From assembly GCF_030295385.1 (NCBI RefSeq), contig NZ_AP027079.1:1488001-1552000 (forward strand): a stretch of DNA of 64,000 bases. Reading direction: 5' to 3'. The stretch comes from Geothrix oryzae. GTDB lineage: Bacteria > Acidobacteriota > Holophagae > Holophagales > Holophagaceae. The translations under genes and the position numbers were made by a program. A model generated the notes under the pieces. The model did no database searches. It was not told where the DNA came from and saw only the letters and a program-made list of their open reading frames with translations. Shown here piece by piece: positions 19,163 through 28,300 of the stretch; position 1 is the first letter of the stretch, and the number at the start of each line of letters is the position of its first letter.

Positions 19163-20392
19163 ATGGCGAAGGTGGTCGTGGTGGGAGGGGGTGCGGCGGG
19201 GCTGGTGGCGGCCTGGCGGGCGGCCTCGCGGGGCCATGCGGTCCTGCTGCTGGAAGCCAATGGGCGCCTGGGCGTGAAACTCCGCATCAGCGGCGGGGGC
19301 AAGTGCAACATCACCCATGACGGCCCCCCCAAGGCCCTGATGGCGGCCTTCTCCAAGGAGCAGGCGCGCTTCCTGAGGCCCTCCCTCCACGCCTTCGACA
19401 ACCGGGCCGTGCTGGACCTGCTGCGCCGGGAGGGGGTGGAGACCTATGTCCGGGACAACGGCCGCGTGTTCCCCTTGGACCGCCCCGGCAGTGCCGGAGC
19501 GGTGGTGTCGGCCTTCGAGACGCTGGTGCGCCGGGCGGGGGTGGAGGTGCGGACGGGCGCCCGGGTGACCGGGCTGGAAGGGGAGTTCCCCCGCCTGTCG
19601 GCGCTGCGGGTGGGCGAGGAACGCCTCGCCGCGGACGCCTTTATTCTGGCCACGGGGGGCGCGAGCTATCCGGAAACGGGCACTCGGGGCGAGGCCCTCG
19701 GCTGGCTGAAAGGGCTGAAGGCCCCGGTGCGCCCCTGGTTTCCGGCTCTGGCCCCCATCCCCTTGGCCCGTCCCCGCGGGACCTGGGAAGGCGTGGCCCT
19801 GCGGGAGGGAGAGCTGCGCCTGAGCGCCGGACCTGAAGGCCGCCGTCTCGCCGTCTTTGCGGGAGACATTCTCTTCACGAAGGTGGGCATCAGCGGACCC
19901 GCGGCCCTGGAGCTGAGCCAGGCCACCGAACGGGCCCGGCGGGAGGGGGCCGCCTGGCTGGTCTACGCCTCGAGCCTGGCGGCGCCGGAGCGGGTGGACG
20001 CGGCGCTGATCGAAGAAGCCCGGGCAAACCCGCGCCTGCTGGCCGCCACCTGGCTGCAACGGCATCTGCCAGAGCGGCTCGTGGACCCGTTGCTGCAGGA
20101 GGCCGCCGTGGATCGCGGCCTCATGCTCAAGGATCTCTCCAGGGCCGCGCGCCGGGAGCTGGTGGGTCTGGTCACGGCGCTGCCGCTGGGCGGCCCTCAG
20201 CCCGTCCCCCTGGCCCGGGGTGAAGTGGCGGCGGGCGGCGTGGAGCTGGCGGCTGTGGATCCGCACAACATGGCTCTGCGGGGCTGGGAGAACCTGCGCG
20301 TCTGCGGCGAGCTCCTGGATCTGGATGGCCCGGTGGGGGGCTACAACCTGCAGGCGGCCTTCAGCACGGGCTTCGCGGCGGGGACTCTCTAG
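19163..20392 (+). CDS. FAD-dependent oxidoreductase, HI0933/BaiN (YhiN) family
   Basis: 409 residues. The N-terminal dinucleotide-binding motif [17 protein letters not shown] is followed by the family-specific [13 protein letters not shown] second FAD contact ([13 protein letters not shown]) lies mid-protein, and the C-terminus has [18 protein letters not shown]. Members are flavoproteins of mostly unproven function; BaiN acts in bile-acid dehydroxylation in gut bacteria, which is not implied here. The stop codon TAG overlaps the stop of the convergent GAPDH gene within ctag. Confidence 0.88.
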   Translation: MAKVVVVGGGAAGLVAAWRAASRGHAVLLLEANGRLGVKLRISGGGKCNITHDGPPKALMAAFSKEQARFLRPSLHAFDNRAVLDLLRREGVETYVRDNGRVFPLDRPGSAGAVVSAFETLVRRAGVEVRTGARVTGLEGEFPRLSALRVGEERLAADAFILATGGASYPETGTRGEALGWLKGLKAPVRPWFPALAPIPLARPRGTWEGVALREGELRLSAGPEGRRLAVFAGDILFTKVGISGPAALELSQATERARREGAAWLVYASSLAAPERVDAALIEEARANPRLLAATWLQRHLPERLVDPLLQEAAVDRGLMLKDLSRAARRELVGLVTALPLGGPQPVPLARGEVAAGGVELAAVDPHNMALRGWENLRVCGELLDLDGPVGGYNLQAAFSTGFAAGTL

Positions 20393-21399
20393 ATCCTGGC
20401 CGCCAGGTCCACCACCAGGTCGCGAAGCCGGGCTGCGTAGCCGGTCTCGTTGTCGTGCCACCCGAAGACCTTCACGAAGCGGGGTCCCAGCATCATGGTC
20501 AGGTCCTGGTCCAGGATCACGCTTTCCGTCCGGCCCGTGATGTCGCAGCTGACCGTGTGGGGATCGGCCAGGGCCAGGAGATCCTTCCAGGGGCCCGCGG
20601 CGGCGGCGGCATAGGCGGCCCGGATCCCCGCGACTTCGGCATCCCGGCGGAGGGTGGCCACCACATCCACCAGATTCACGCTGAGGAGGGGCACCCGCAG
20701 GGCCACGCCATCGAAACTCGGAGGCAGGTCCGGCATGACGCGGTGCAGGGCGCCGAAGGCACTCGAGGTGGTGGGGATGATGCTCTGGAAGGCCGCCCGG
20801 GCCCGCCGCCGGTCCTTGTGAGGCAGGTCCAGCAGGCGCTGGTCGTTGGTGACGACATGCACGGTGCTCATCCCCGCGTGCTCCAGGCCGAAGGCATCCT
20901 CCAGGATCTTCAGCATGGGCGCCGTCGCGTGGGCGGTGCAGCTGGCGTTGGAGATGACGCGGTGGCGCGCCAAGTCCAGCCCAGAGCCGTTCACCGGAGC
21001 GATGATGGTGTAGTCCGCATCGGGGCTGGGCGCGCTGATCACCACATGGGAGACCCCCCCCTTCAGGTGCCGGGCGGCCTCCTCCCGGCGGGTGAAGCGG
21101 CCGCTGGCCTCCACCACCAGGCGGGTCCCGGAAGGGAAGGGGATGCTACTGGGATCCGTGGCATGGAAGAGGGGCAGGCGCCGGTCCCCCAGCAAGAGGA
21201 AGTCCTGCCCGCCCTCGGTGAACCCGTCGATGGGGCGATGGCTGGGGCCGTGCACTGAGTCGTACCGGAGCAGGTGAACGAGCTGGTCCAGGGGGGCCGG
21301 GTCGTTCACGGCGCCCAGGAGCCCGGGCCGGGTGGTGCCCAGCAGGCGGACCAGCAACCGGCCGATGCGACCCAGGCCGTTGAGGGCGATGGAACCCAT
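20389..21399 (-). CDS. Divergent glyceraldehyde-3-phosphate dehydrogenase paralogue
   Basis: 336 residues aligned over its full length with its neighbour. The Rossmann start NGLGRIGR, active-site Cys154 in NASCTAHATAP and the His in STVHVVTNDQ are kept. Several normally invariant positions differ: CTTNCLAP becomes CTAHATAP, ECTGKF becomes EASGRF, and the PTSTGA phosphate-site loop becomes PTTSSA. It may act on another aldehyde-phosphate or have altered cofactor use. It starts 3 bases after the stop of the canonical gene, so the two are almost surely one transcript. Confidence 0.85.
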   Translation of the reverse strand: MGSIALNGLGRIGRLLVRLLGTTRPGLLGAVNDPAPLDQLVHLLRYDSVHGPSHRPIDGFTEGGQDFLLLGDRRLPLFHATDPSSIPFPSGTRLVVEASGRFTRREEAARHLKGGVSHVVISAPSPDADYTIIAPVNGSGLDLARHRVISNASCTAHATAPMLKILEDAFGLEHAGMSTVHVVTNDQRLLDLPHKDRRRARAAFQSIIPTTSSAFGALHRVMPDLPPSFDGVALRVPLLSVNLVDVVATLRRDAEVAGIRAAYAAAAAGPWKDLLALADPHTVSCDITGRTESVILDQDLTMMLGPRFVKVFGWHDNETGYAARLRDLVVDLAARI

Positions 21400-21402
21400 C
21401 GA

Positions 21403-22407
21403 CTAGATCCGCTCCAGCAGGTGCACGCAGAGATCCTTCAGCCGTGCCGCATAGCCGAATTCGTTGTCGTACCAGGCGAAGACCTTGACCAGCCGGGGGC
21501 CCAGCATCTTGGTGAGGTAGGGGTCGTAGAGGGTGCTGGCGGTGCTACCCACCAGATCCGCGCTGACCAGCTCGGCATCGAGGACTTCCACATAGGGGGC
21601 CAGGGGGCCGGCCGTGGCGGCCTGGCGGAAGAGCTCCTGAATGCCCTCCAACGAGGCGTCGCGCTTCAGGGTGGCCGTGAGGTCCACGAGGCTCACATCG
21701 GGGGTGGGGACCCGCACTGCGATGCCGTCCAGCCGCCCCTTGAGGTGGGGCAGCACCAGCCCGATGGCCTTGGCGGCGCCCGTGCTGGTGGGGATCATGC
21801 TGAGGGCCGCGGCCCGGGCCCGGCGCAGGTCCTTGTGGGGCAGGTCGAGGATGCGCTGGTCGTTGGTGTAGCTGTGCACCGTGGTCATGAAGCCGTAATC
21901 CAGGCCGTAGGCGTCGTCGAGGATCTTCACGACGGGGGCCAGGCAGTTGGTGGTGCAGCTGGCGTTGGAGATGATGTGGTCCGCCGTGGGATCCAGGGCC
22001 GCCTCGTTCACGCCCATGACCACGGTGCGGTCCGCGTCGCCCGCGGGGGCGCTGATCACCACATGGGTGACGCTGCCCTGGAGGTGGACGGCGGCCTGGG
22101 CGCGCTTGGTGAACTTGCCCGTGCACTCCAGGACCACCTGGGCCCCCTGGGCCCCGAAGGGGATGAGCTGGGGATCCTTCTCGGCGTAGACGCGGATGCG
22201 GCGCCCGCCGAGCACGAGGTAGTTCCCGTCGGAGGCCACGGGGAAATCCGCCTGGCCGTGGACCGAGTCGTACTTCATCAGGTGGGCCAGGGTGGCCGCA
22301 TCGGTGAGGTCGTTCACGGCCACCACCTGGACATGCGGAACCTTCATCAGGTGGCGCAGCACCAGCCTTCCGATCCGCCCGAGTCCGTTGATGGCCACCT
22401 TCTTCAT
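21403..22407 (-). CDS. gap: Glyceraldehyde-3-phosphate dehydrogenase, canonical
   Basis: 334 residues from ATG 22407, which has GGAGG five bases upstream; the open frame to 22446 is not part of the family. It catalyses phosphorylating oxidation of glyceraldehyde-3-phosphate in glycolysis. All expected blocks are present: NGLGRIGR, AVNDLTD, ECTGKF, NASCTTNCLAP with Cys151, TTVHSYTNDQ and WYDNEFGYAARL. It is the first gene of the pair; a divergent paralogue follows at once. Pyruvate kinase is encoded 450 bases away on the other strand. Confidence 0.96.
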   Translation of the reverse strand: MKKVAINGLGRIGRLVLRHLMKVPHVQVVAVNDLTDAATLAHLMKYDSVHGQADFPVASDGNYLVLGGRRIRVYAEKDPQLIPFGAQGAQVVLECTGKFTKRAQAAVHLQGSVTHVVISAPAGDADRTVVMGVNEAALDPTADHIISNASCTTNCLAPVVKILDDAYGLDYGFMTTVHSYTNDQRILDLPHKDLRRARAAALSMIPTSTGAAKAIGLVLPHLKGRLDGIAVRVPTPDVSLVDLTATLKRDASLEGIQELFRQAATAGPLAPYVEVLDAELVSADLVGSTASTLYDPYLTKMLGPRLVKVFAWYDNEFGYAARLKDLCVHLLERI

Positions 22408-22483
22408 GGCGTCCTCCGAATCCTTGTTGTATCGGCCCCGTCCCATCCTGTCGAAGGAAAAGGCTGTCGCGCCGACAAAATGA

Positions 22484-22506
22484 AAAGCCCGGCAGGGCCG
22501 GGCTTT
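22484..22506 (-). terminator. Terminator hairpin after the Fis-type gene
   Basis: Perfect 10-bp stem aaagcccggc/gccgggcttt with loop agg, 28 bases past the stop of the Fis-type gene on the minus strand. It would also separate that gene from gap. Confidence 0.7.
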
Positions 22507-22534
22507 GGATGGAACGGGGCCGGGGATGGCTGCT

Positions 22535-22759
22535 TCAGCTGGCCAGGCTCACCTGGCGGATCCGGCTGGGGGGCGTCTCCAGCTTCTTGGCGAGGGTGTT
22601 CCGGTGGATGCCCAGCTCCCGGGCAGCGGCGCTGTGGTTGCCCTCGTGGGTGGCCAGCACCTCTTCCAGGTAGAGCCGCTCGAATTCGCGGCGGGCCATC
22701 TCCAGAGGGACGCCTCCACGCACCATTTCGGCCACGAGGACTCGCAGCTTTTCGCGCAT
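22535..22759 (-). CDS. Small Fis-type DNA-binding protein
   Basis: 74 residues from ATG 22759 with GGAG upstream. The sequence LEEVLATHEGNHSAAARELG followed by IHRNTLAKKL is the helix-turn-helix found in Fis and at the C-terminus of NtrC-type activators. It stands alone, without AAA+ or receiver domains. It lies between gap and pyk, divergent from pyk, so a role in regulating these glycolytic genes is possible but unproven. Confidence 0.82.
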   Translation of the reverse strand: MREKLRVLVAEMVRGGVPLEMARREFERLYLEEVLATHEGNHSAAARELGIHRNTLAKKLETPPSRIRQVSLAS

Positions 22760-22863
22760 TCCGTCTTCTCCAACAACCGTATCGGGACCAAGAAGGTAGC
22801 ACCGCGATGACAAGAGGGAAAGCCCCGTGACAACTTGGAAACGCAGGCGCAGACTGTGGAAAA

Positions 22864-24321
22864 GTGTGTGGAATGCCTGTGCAGGCCATGGGGGTTGATG
22901 TGCGCAAGACCAAACTCGTGATGACCTTGGGTCCGGCCCTGATGCAGGGCGATCGGTTGCGGGAATCCCTCCGCGAAGCTGACGCGGTGCGATTAAATGC
23001 GAGCCACGGGGATCCCGAGAGCCGGGTCGAGGCCCTCCAGAAGGTCCGGGCCCTGGCTCTGGAACTCGGGCGGTCGATCCCCGTCTTTCTGGATCTGCAA
23101 GGGCCGAAGTGGCGGGTGGGCCTGCTGGAGGCTCCCATCGACCTGGTCGAGGGCAGCGAAGGCTACTTCTTCGCCGCGGGAGTGACGGTTCCCGCGGATG
23201 CCGCCTGGGCCGCACCCCTGCCGCACCCCGAGCTGTTCGAGGGGGCCGAAGCCGGCCAGCACTGGCTGCTGGACGACGGCGCCATCACGGTGGAGATCCT
23301 GGCGAAGCGTGCGGATCTCCTGAAGGCCCGGGTCGTCATCGGCGGGCCGCTGAAGGCCAGGAAGGGCATCCATCCCATCGGCATGGACATCAACATGGAT
23401 CCCCTCACCGAGAAGGACCATGTCGACATCCGCTGGGGCGTGGAGCACGAGGTGGACCTCTTCGCCCAGAGCTTCGTCCGCCGGGCCTCAGATGTGCAGC
23501 AGCTCCAGGCCATCATCCAGCACCTGGGCGGCACCCAGCCCATCATCGCCAAGATCGAGCACCCGGCGGCCCTCGCCAACCTGGGCGAGATCCTGGAGGT
23601 TTCCTGGGGTGTGATGGTGGCCCGCGGCGACCTGGGCGTGGAGCTTGGCGTGGAGCGGGTTCCGGGCCTCCAGAAGCAGATCATCAAGACTGCCCGCCGC
23701 GCCCTGAAGCCCGTGATCACCGCCACCCAGATGCTGGAGAGCATGATCGAGCACTCGCAGCCCACCCGGGCCGAGGCCAGCGATGTGGCCAACGCCATCT
23801 GGGATGGCACCGATGCGGTGATGCTCAGCGCCGAGAGCGCCACGGGCGCCCACCCCGTGGAGGCCGTACAGTGGCTGGCCCGCATCGCCGCGGAGGCCGA
23901 CGCCAATGTGAAGCAGCGCACGCCCACCCTGCCGGATGAACTGGCGGAGAAGGTGCTGGCCCGCACGGACATCTCCGTGGCGTTCGCGGCCTGCCGCACG
24001 GCCGACGAGATCAACGCCCGCTGGATCGTGGCCTTCACCGAAGGGGGCGGCACGGCCCGTATGGTGAGCCGTCTGGCGGGCCGCACGCCGGTCCTGGGGG
24101 CCACGGTGGATGAAGTCACGGCCCGCCGCATGGGCCTGCTCCGGGGCGTCACCTCCCTGCTGATCCCCCGCGTGAGCAACACGGACGAGATGGTGACCGT
24201 GGTGCGGGAGCTGCTGGTGGCCAAGCATCAGCTGGGCAGCATGGATCGCGTGGTGATGACCATGGGCCTCCCCCTGTGGAAGACTGGAAGCACGAACACC
24301 ATGAAGGTGATGACCTTCTGA
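22864..24321 (+). CDS. pyk: Pyruvate kinase
   Basis: About 485 residues; the start is uncertain between ATG 22864, 22873 and 22888, and the family-like sequence begins at VRKTKLVMTLGPAL. It makes pyruvate and ATP from phosphoenolpyruvate and ADP. Diagnostic are LNASHG, FLDLQGPKWRVG, AKIEHPAALANL, the signature MVARGDLGVELG and TQMLESMIEHSQPTRAE. The C-terminal domain is complete. It is monocistronic or co-transcribed with the DinB-like gene 12 bases downstream. Confidence 0.94.
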   Translation: MCGMPVQAMGVDVRKTKLVMTLGPALMQGDRLRESLREADAVRLNASHGDPESRVEALQKVRALALELGRSIPVFLDLQGPKWRVGLLEAPIDLVEGSEGYFFAAGVTVPADAAWAAPLPHPELFEGAEAGQHWLLDDGAITVEILAKRADLLKARVVIGGPLKARKGIHPIGMDINMDPLTEKDHVDIRWGVEHEVDLFAQSFVRRASDVQQLQAIIQHLGGTQPIIAKIEHPAALANLGEILEVSWGVMVARGDLGVELGVERVPGLQKQIIKTARRALKPVITATQMLESMIEHSQPTRAEASDVANAIWDGTDAVMLSAESATGAHPVEAVQWLARIAAEADANVKQRTPTLPDELAEKVLARTDISVAFAACRTADEINARWIVAFTEGGGTARMVSRLAGRTPVLGATVDEVTARRMGLLRGVTSLLIPRVSNTDEMVTVVRELLVAKHQLGSMDRVVMTMGLPLWKTGSTNTMKVMTF

Positions 24322-24333
24322 AGAGGAGAACCC

Positions 24334-24861
24334 ATGGGCCTCACGCGACCTCTCCCCGGCGAGTACCCCGAAGCCTACGCCCCCTACATCGCCGCGGCGG
24401 GCGAGGGGGAGATCTCCGCCAGCCTCCAGAGTCAGATGGGTGAAGTGGCGGCCCTGTTCGCAGGGCTCTCCGAGGCCCAGGGCGGCTTCCGCTACGCCCC
24501 CGGCAAGTGGAGCCTCAAAGACCTCCTCCAGCACCTCAGCGATGCCGAGCGCATCTTCACCTACCGCTGCCTGCGCATCGGCCGGGGCGACGCCACGCCG
24601 CTTCCGGGCTTCGACGAGGAGACCTATGCCGTCGCGGCCAAGGCGGACGCCCACTCCGTGGCGGATCTGCTCGCCGACTGGCGCGCCGCCCGCAGCGCCA
24701 GCCTCGCGCTGTTCCGCAGCCTGCCCGAGGCGGCCTGGGACCACCAGGGCACCACCAACGGCCGGGCGATCACCGCGCGCTGCATCCCCTTCATCTGTGC
24801 GGGCCACACGGCCCACCACCTGACGGTGATCCGCGAGCGCTACCTGCCCGCGCTGAAGTAG
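24334..24861 (+). CDS. DinB-family protein
   Basis: 175 residues forming the four-helix bundle of the DinB/YfiT superfamily. Metal-ligand histidines are seen in HLSDAERIF and GHTAHHLTV, with a conserved WSLKDLLQHL helix. Relatives include damage-inducible proteins and thiol (bacillithiol or mycothiol) transferases; the substrate is unknown here. The start follows AAGAGGAG closely. Its 3' end overlaps the convergent gene at 24840 by 22 bases. Confidence 0.85.
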   Translation: MGLTRPLPGEYPEAYAPYIAAAGEGEISASLQSQMGEVAALFAGLSEAQGGFRYAPGKWSLKDLLQHLSDAERIFTYRCLRIGRGDATPLPGFDEETYAVAAKADAHSVADLLADWRAARSASLALFRSLPEAAWDHQGTTNGRAITARCIPFICAGHTAHHLTVIRERYLPALK

Positions 24862-25136
24862 CCCTTCCAGCCCTCCAGCGAATCAGCCAGCTTCTCCAGC
24901 TGAGTGGATTCCGTGGTGCGGAAGCGGCTCACGAGCTTCCAGCCCTGGGCCACCTTCTGGTAGCGGTGCAGCCAGAGAAAGGGGCCCTCCCAGTCGCCTT
25001 CGGGATCCGTCTTCGTCTTCACCAGGAAGGCCACGGTGGTCCAGGGTCCCCGGGCCAGGAAACGCCTTCCCAGCTCCTGGATGCCGGACTCCTCGTCGGA
25101 TTCCAGGATCAGGTCGTCCAAATCCGGGATGATCAT
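24840..25136 (-). CDS. Hypothetical protein
   Basis: 98 residues (MIIPDLDDLILESDEESGIQ...). No signal peptide or membrane helix. The second half is rich in Trp and aromatic residues (GDWEGPFLWLHRYQKVAQGW). The upstream AGAGG supports the ATG at 25136. It overlaps the DinB-like gene tail to tail. No family was recognised; codon use looks normal for the backbone. Confidence 0.6.
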   Translation of the reverse strand: MIIPDLDDLILESDEESGIQELGRRFLARGPWTTVAFLVKTKTDPEGDWEGPFLWLHRYQKVAQGWKLVSRFRTTESTQLEKLADSLEGWKGYFSAGR

Positions 25137-25185
25137 GGGAACACCTCTTCCAATTCCATCATCCTAAAGCCCAGGAGGCGCCTCC

Positions 25186-25350
25186 GTGGAAAAGCTCATG
25201 GGTTTCGTCGGGGCCACCCTGGGCAGCCTGGCGGGATGGTACCTCGGGGCCCTGGTCGGCGTGACCACCGGGGTCGTCCTCAGCATGGTGGGCACCGGCG
25301 CCGGGATCTGGTTGGGGCGCTGGGCGGCGCGGGAGTGGCTGGAGTCCTGA
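25186..25350 (+). CDS. Small glycine-rich membrane protein
   Basis: 54 residues from GTG 25186, with AGGAGG six bases upstream. Nearly the whole chain is two membrane helices with small-residue spacing (GATLGSLAGWYLGALVG and VVLSMVGTGAGIWLG), a glycine-zipper pattern, ending in a charged WAAREWLES tail. It precedes cinA by 42 bases on the same strand. Confidence 0.6.
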   Translation: MEKLMGFVGATLGSLAGWYLGALVGVTTGVVLSMVGTGAGIWLGRWAAREWLES

Positions 25351-25392
25351 CCCGCATTGAGCTTTCGCGAGCCCCGTGTTTCCATTCCCTTC

Positions 25393-26616
25393 ATGCGCAT
25401 CGAATGCATCGCCATCGGGACGGAGCTGCTCACCACGCGGCGCCTCGACACCAATTCCGTGTGGCTGGGCGAGCGCCTGGCGGCCCTGGGGCTCGGCTTC
25501 CACCGCAAGACCGCGGTCGGCGACAGCCGGGAGGACTTGGGCCAGCTCTTCCGCGAGGCCCTGACGCGGTCGGATCTCATCATCACCACCGGCGGCCTGG
25601 GCCCCACCTTCGACGATTTCACGAAGGAATGCTTCGCGGACATCCTTGGCGCCGAGCTGCGCGAAGATGCCAAGAGCCGCGAGGACATGCTGGCCTTCTA
25701 CGCGGCCCGGAAGCGAGTTCCGCCCCAGGCCAACTTCAAGCAGGCGCTCATCCCCGCCGGCGCGGAGGCCCTCGCAAACCCCGTGGGCACGGCGCCGGGC
25801 GTGTGGTGGGCAGATCCCCCGGGGCACTCGGGAACGCGCCTCGTGATGCTGCCGGGCGTGCCCCGCGAGATGAAGCGCATGTGGGAGGAGCAGGTGGAGC
25901 CGCGCCTCCGGGCCCTGGCCGGTCAGCAGGTGCACACGCTGCGCCTGGTGGTGGGGGGCGTGCCCGAGAGCAACCTGGACGAGCGCACCCGTGAGGCCCG
26001 CGAGCGGCACGCCCACCTCGAATGGACCATTCTCGCCAGCCTCACCCAGGTGGAGCTGCTGGCCCGCGGGAGCGACCTGGCCGCCCTCGAGGCCGCCCGC
26101 GTCGAATTCGAGGCCCTGCTGGGCGGAGATCTCGTCGGCGTCGGCGACGGCAACCTGGAGGACGCCGTACTGGAGCGCTTGAAGGCCCGGGGCGAGACCC
26201 TGGCCGTAGCGGAAAGCGTGACTGGCGGCCTGCTGGCCGCGCGTCTCACGGCCATCCCCGGGGCGAGCGAGGCCTTTCTCGGGGGTGCCACGGTCTACAC
26301 CGCCGCCGCCAAGACCACGCTGCTGGGGCTTCCCGCGGCCTTCCTCGCGGCCGAAGGCACCGTGTCTGAAGCCACCAGCCGGGCCCTGGCGGAAGCGGTC
26401 CGCGCGAAACTCGGCGCCACCTGGGGGCTCGGCCTCACGGGCAATGCAGGCCCCGCAGCGGAAGGGGGAGCGCCGCTGGGCGCCGTGTTCATCGCCCTGG
26501 CCGGGCCGCGAGGCACCGTCTCGAAGGCGTTCAACCAGCCAGGTGACCGCACGGACATTCAGCTCCGCAGCACGGCCTGGGCGCTGGATCTGCTGCGCCG
26601 GGCGCTGTCCGCGTAG
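25393..26616 (+). CDS. cinA: CinA-type protein (MoaB-like domain plus nicotinamide-nucleotide amidase domain)
   Basis: 407 residues from ATG 25393; the ribosome site is weak and the frame is open to 25357. The N-terminal domain (about 1-170) starts CIAIGTELLTTRRLDTNS and has the ITTGGLGPTFDD loop of molybdopterin-binding-like folds. The C-terminal domain (about 255-407) is PncC-like, with AESVTGGLLAARL (Ser nucleophile; the common Cys is Val here) and YTAAAKTTLLG. The enzyme recycles pyridine-nucleotide by-products (NMN deamidation). Confidence 0.92.
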   Translation: MRIECIAIGTELLTTRRLDTNSVWLGERLAALGLGFHRKTAVGDSREDLGQLFREALTRSDLIITTGGLGPTFDDFTKECFADILGAELREDAKSREDMLAFYAARKRVPPQANFKQALIPAGAEALANPVGTAPGVWWADPPGHSGTRLVMLPGVPREMKRMWEEQVEPRLRALAGQQVHTLRLVVGGVPESNLDERTREARERHAHLEWTILASLTQVELLARGSDLAALEAARVEFEALLGGDLVGVGDGNLEDAVLERLKARGETLAVAESVTGGLLAARLTAIPGASEAFLGGATVYTAAAKTTLLGLPAAFLAAEGTVSEATSRALAEAVRAKLGATWGLGLTGNAGPAAEGGAPLGAVFIALAGPRGTVSKAFNQPGDRTDIQLRSTAWALDLLRRALSA

Positions 26617-26654
26617 CCTTCCTGCCGGTGCGCGGCCGCTGATACACTGCGTCC

Positions 26655-27302
26655 ATGCCGTCATCCGATCCGAAATCCCTGGTCCTCTGGTGCCTCGCGG
26701 CCTTCTTCTGCGGCAGCATCCCCTTCGGCCTCCTGCTGGTGAAGCTGGCGGGAAAGGGGGATGTGCGCGCCCACGGCAGCGGCAACATCGGCGCCACCAA
26801 TGTGAGCCGGGTGGGGGGCAAGGGCCTGGGCGTGGTCACCCTGCTGCTGGACATCCTGAAGGGCTTCCTGCCGGTCTTCCTGGCGAAGCGGGCGGGGTTG
26901 GGCACCGACATGCTCGCGCTGTTGGCCCTGGCTGCGGTGCTGGGTCACATCTACACGCCCTGGCTGAAGTTCCAGGGTGGGAAGGGCGTGGCCACGGCCC
27001 TGGGCGTGATCCTCGCCGCGGAACCCACCCTGATGGTCCTCCCCATGGTCACCTTCCTCTTCGTGCTGTGGCTCACGCGCCATGTGAGCTTGGGCAGCAT
27101 CCTCGCTGCGGCCATGGTGCCGGGCCAGTTCATGCTCCTGGCCTTCAGTTTTTTCAGGCCCGGGTGGGGAGTGGTCGTTCCCTGGCTGGCCTTGGCGATC
27201 CTCGTAATCTGGAAGCACCGCGAGAACATCAAGCGCCTGCAGGAAGGCACGGAAGCCAAGCTCTGGGGTGGCAAGAAGGAGGACAGCCATGTTCAGGGCT
27301 GA
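26655..27302 (+). CDS. plsY: Glycerol-3-phosphate acyltransferase PlsY
   Basis: 215 residues with about five to six membrane helices. PlsY acylates glycerol-3-phosphate from acyl-phosphate, the first step of phospholipid synthesis. The three family loops are visible: GSIPFGLLL, GSGNIGATNVSRVGG and KFQGGKGVATALGV. It overlaps gpsA by 14 bases, so substrate supply (GpsA) and use (PlsY) are coupled. Confidence 0.95.
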   Translation: MPSSDPKSLVLWCLAAFFCGSIPFGLLLVKLAGKGDVRAHGSGNIGATNVSRVGGKGLGVVTLLLDILKGFLPVFLAKRAGLGTDMLALLALAAVLGHIYTPWLKFQGGKGVATALGVILAAEPTLMVLPMVTFLFVLWLTRHVSLGSILAAAMVPGQFMLLAFSFFRPGWGVVVPWLALAILVIWKHRENIKRLQEGTEAKLWGGKKEDSHVQG

Positions 27303-28287
27303 CATCGGCGTCTTCGGCTCCGGCGCCTGGGGCACGGCCCTGGCCATCACCTGGGCCCGGGCGGGCGCCAAGGTGGCCTTGTGGGGCACCTTTCCCGACG
27401 AGATGGCGCAGATGGCCGCCACGCGGCGCCACCTGCGCCTGAAGGATGTGGCGTTCCCGGACAACCTGCAGACCTCGGATGATCCGGCGGCGGCCTTCGC
27501 CGCGCCCCTGTGGATCTCCGCCATGCCCACCCAGGTCACGCCCGAGGCCTGGCGAAGCCTGCGGCCCCGCGCGGAGCAGGCTCCCGAGCTAGTGATCCAT
27601 GTGAGCAAGGGCATCCTCCAGAGCACGCATCAGACGCTGTCCCAGGCCCTCACGGGCGTGCTGGATGTGCCCGTGGGCGCCCTGTCCGGCCCGACCTTCG
27701 CCGATGAGGTGAGCCGCGGCGTGCCCTCCGCCATCGTGCTGGCGCTGCCGCAAACCGTGTCCGATGAGCGGGCGAAGGCCCTGCAGGCCCAGCTGTCCTC
27801 CGAGAAGCTGCGCATCTACCTCAGCCGCGATGTGGTGGGCACGGAGCTCTGCGGCGCCCTGAAGAATGTCCTCGCCATCGCGGCGGGCCTGGTGGATGGC
27901 CTGAAGCTGGGCTACAACGCCCGCGCGGCGCTCATCACGCGAGGCCTGGCCGAGATGGCCCGGCTGGTGGAAGTCCTGGGCGGCCAGCCGTCCACGGTGA
28001 TGGGGCTGGCGGGCATGGGGGACCTGCTCCTCACGGCCACGGGCCCCCAGAGCCGCAACCGCACCTTCGGTGAGCTGGTGGGCCGGGGGCAGAGTGTGGA
28101 CGCGGCCCGGGACGCCCTGGGCGGCCAGGTCATCGAGGGCATGTTCACCTGCGAGGCCGCCCTGGACCTGGCGCAGGAGCACGGCCTCGACCTGCCCATC
28201 GCCGCCGAAGTGCAGCGCCTGCTCAACGGCGAGCGCCCCGAGGAAGCGGTGCGGCGGCTGATGACCCGCTCGTTGAAGTCCGAGTGA
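27289..28287 (+). CDS. gpsA: NAD(P)-dependent glycerol-3-phosphate dehydrogenase
   Basis: 332 residues from ATG 27289, which has GGAGG within the end of plsY. It reduces dihydroxyacetone phosphate to sn-glycerol-3-phosphate. Seen are the nucleotide-binding VFGSGAWGTALAI, the substrate-domain LSGPTFADEV, ELCGALKNVLAIAAGL with the catalytic Lys, and GMGDLLLTATGPQSRNR. Full length and intact. Confidence 0.96.
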   Translation: MFRADIGVFGSGAWGTALAITWARAGAKVALWGTFPDEMAQMAATRRHLRLKDVAFPDNLQTSDDPAAAFAAPLWISAMPTQVTPEAWRSLRPRAEQAPELVIHVSKGILQSTHQTLSQALTGVLDVPVGALSGPTFADEVSRGVPSAIVLALPQTVSDERAKALQAQLSSEKLRIYLSRDVVGTELCGALKNVLAIAAGLVDGLKLGYNARAALITRGLAEMARLVEVLGGQPSTVMGLAGMGDLLLTATGPQSRNRTFGELVGRGQSVDAARDALGGQVIEGMFTCEAALDLAQEHGLDLPIAAEVQRLLNGERPEEAVRRLMTRSLKSE

Positions 28288-28300
28288 CCTGGAGGCCGCC

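Noticed and set aside
20387-20394. Apparent frameshift between the BaiN-type and GAPDH genes
   Set aside because: They are convergent genes whose stop codons overlap in ctag; both are full length.
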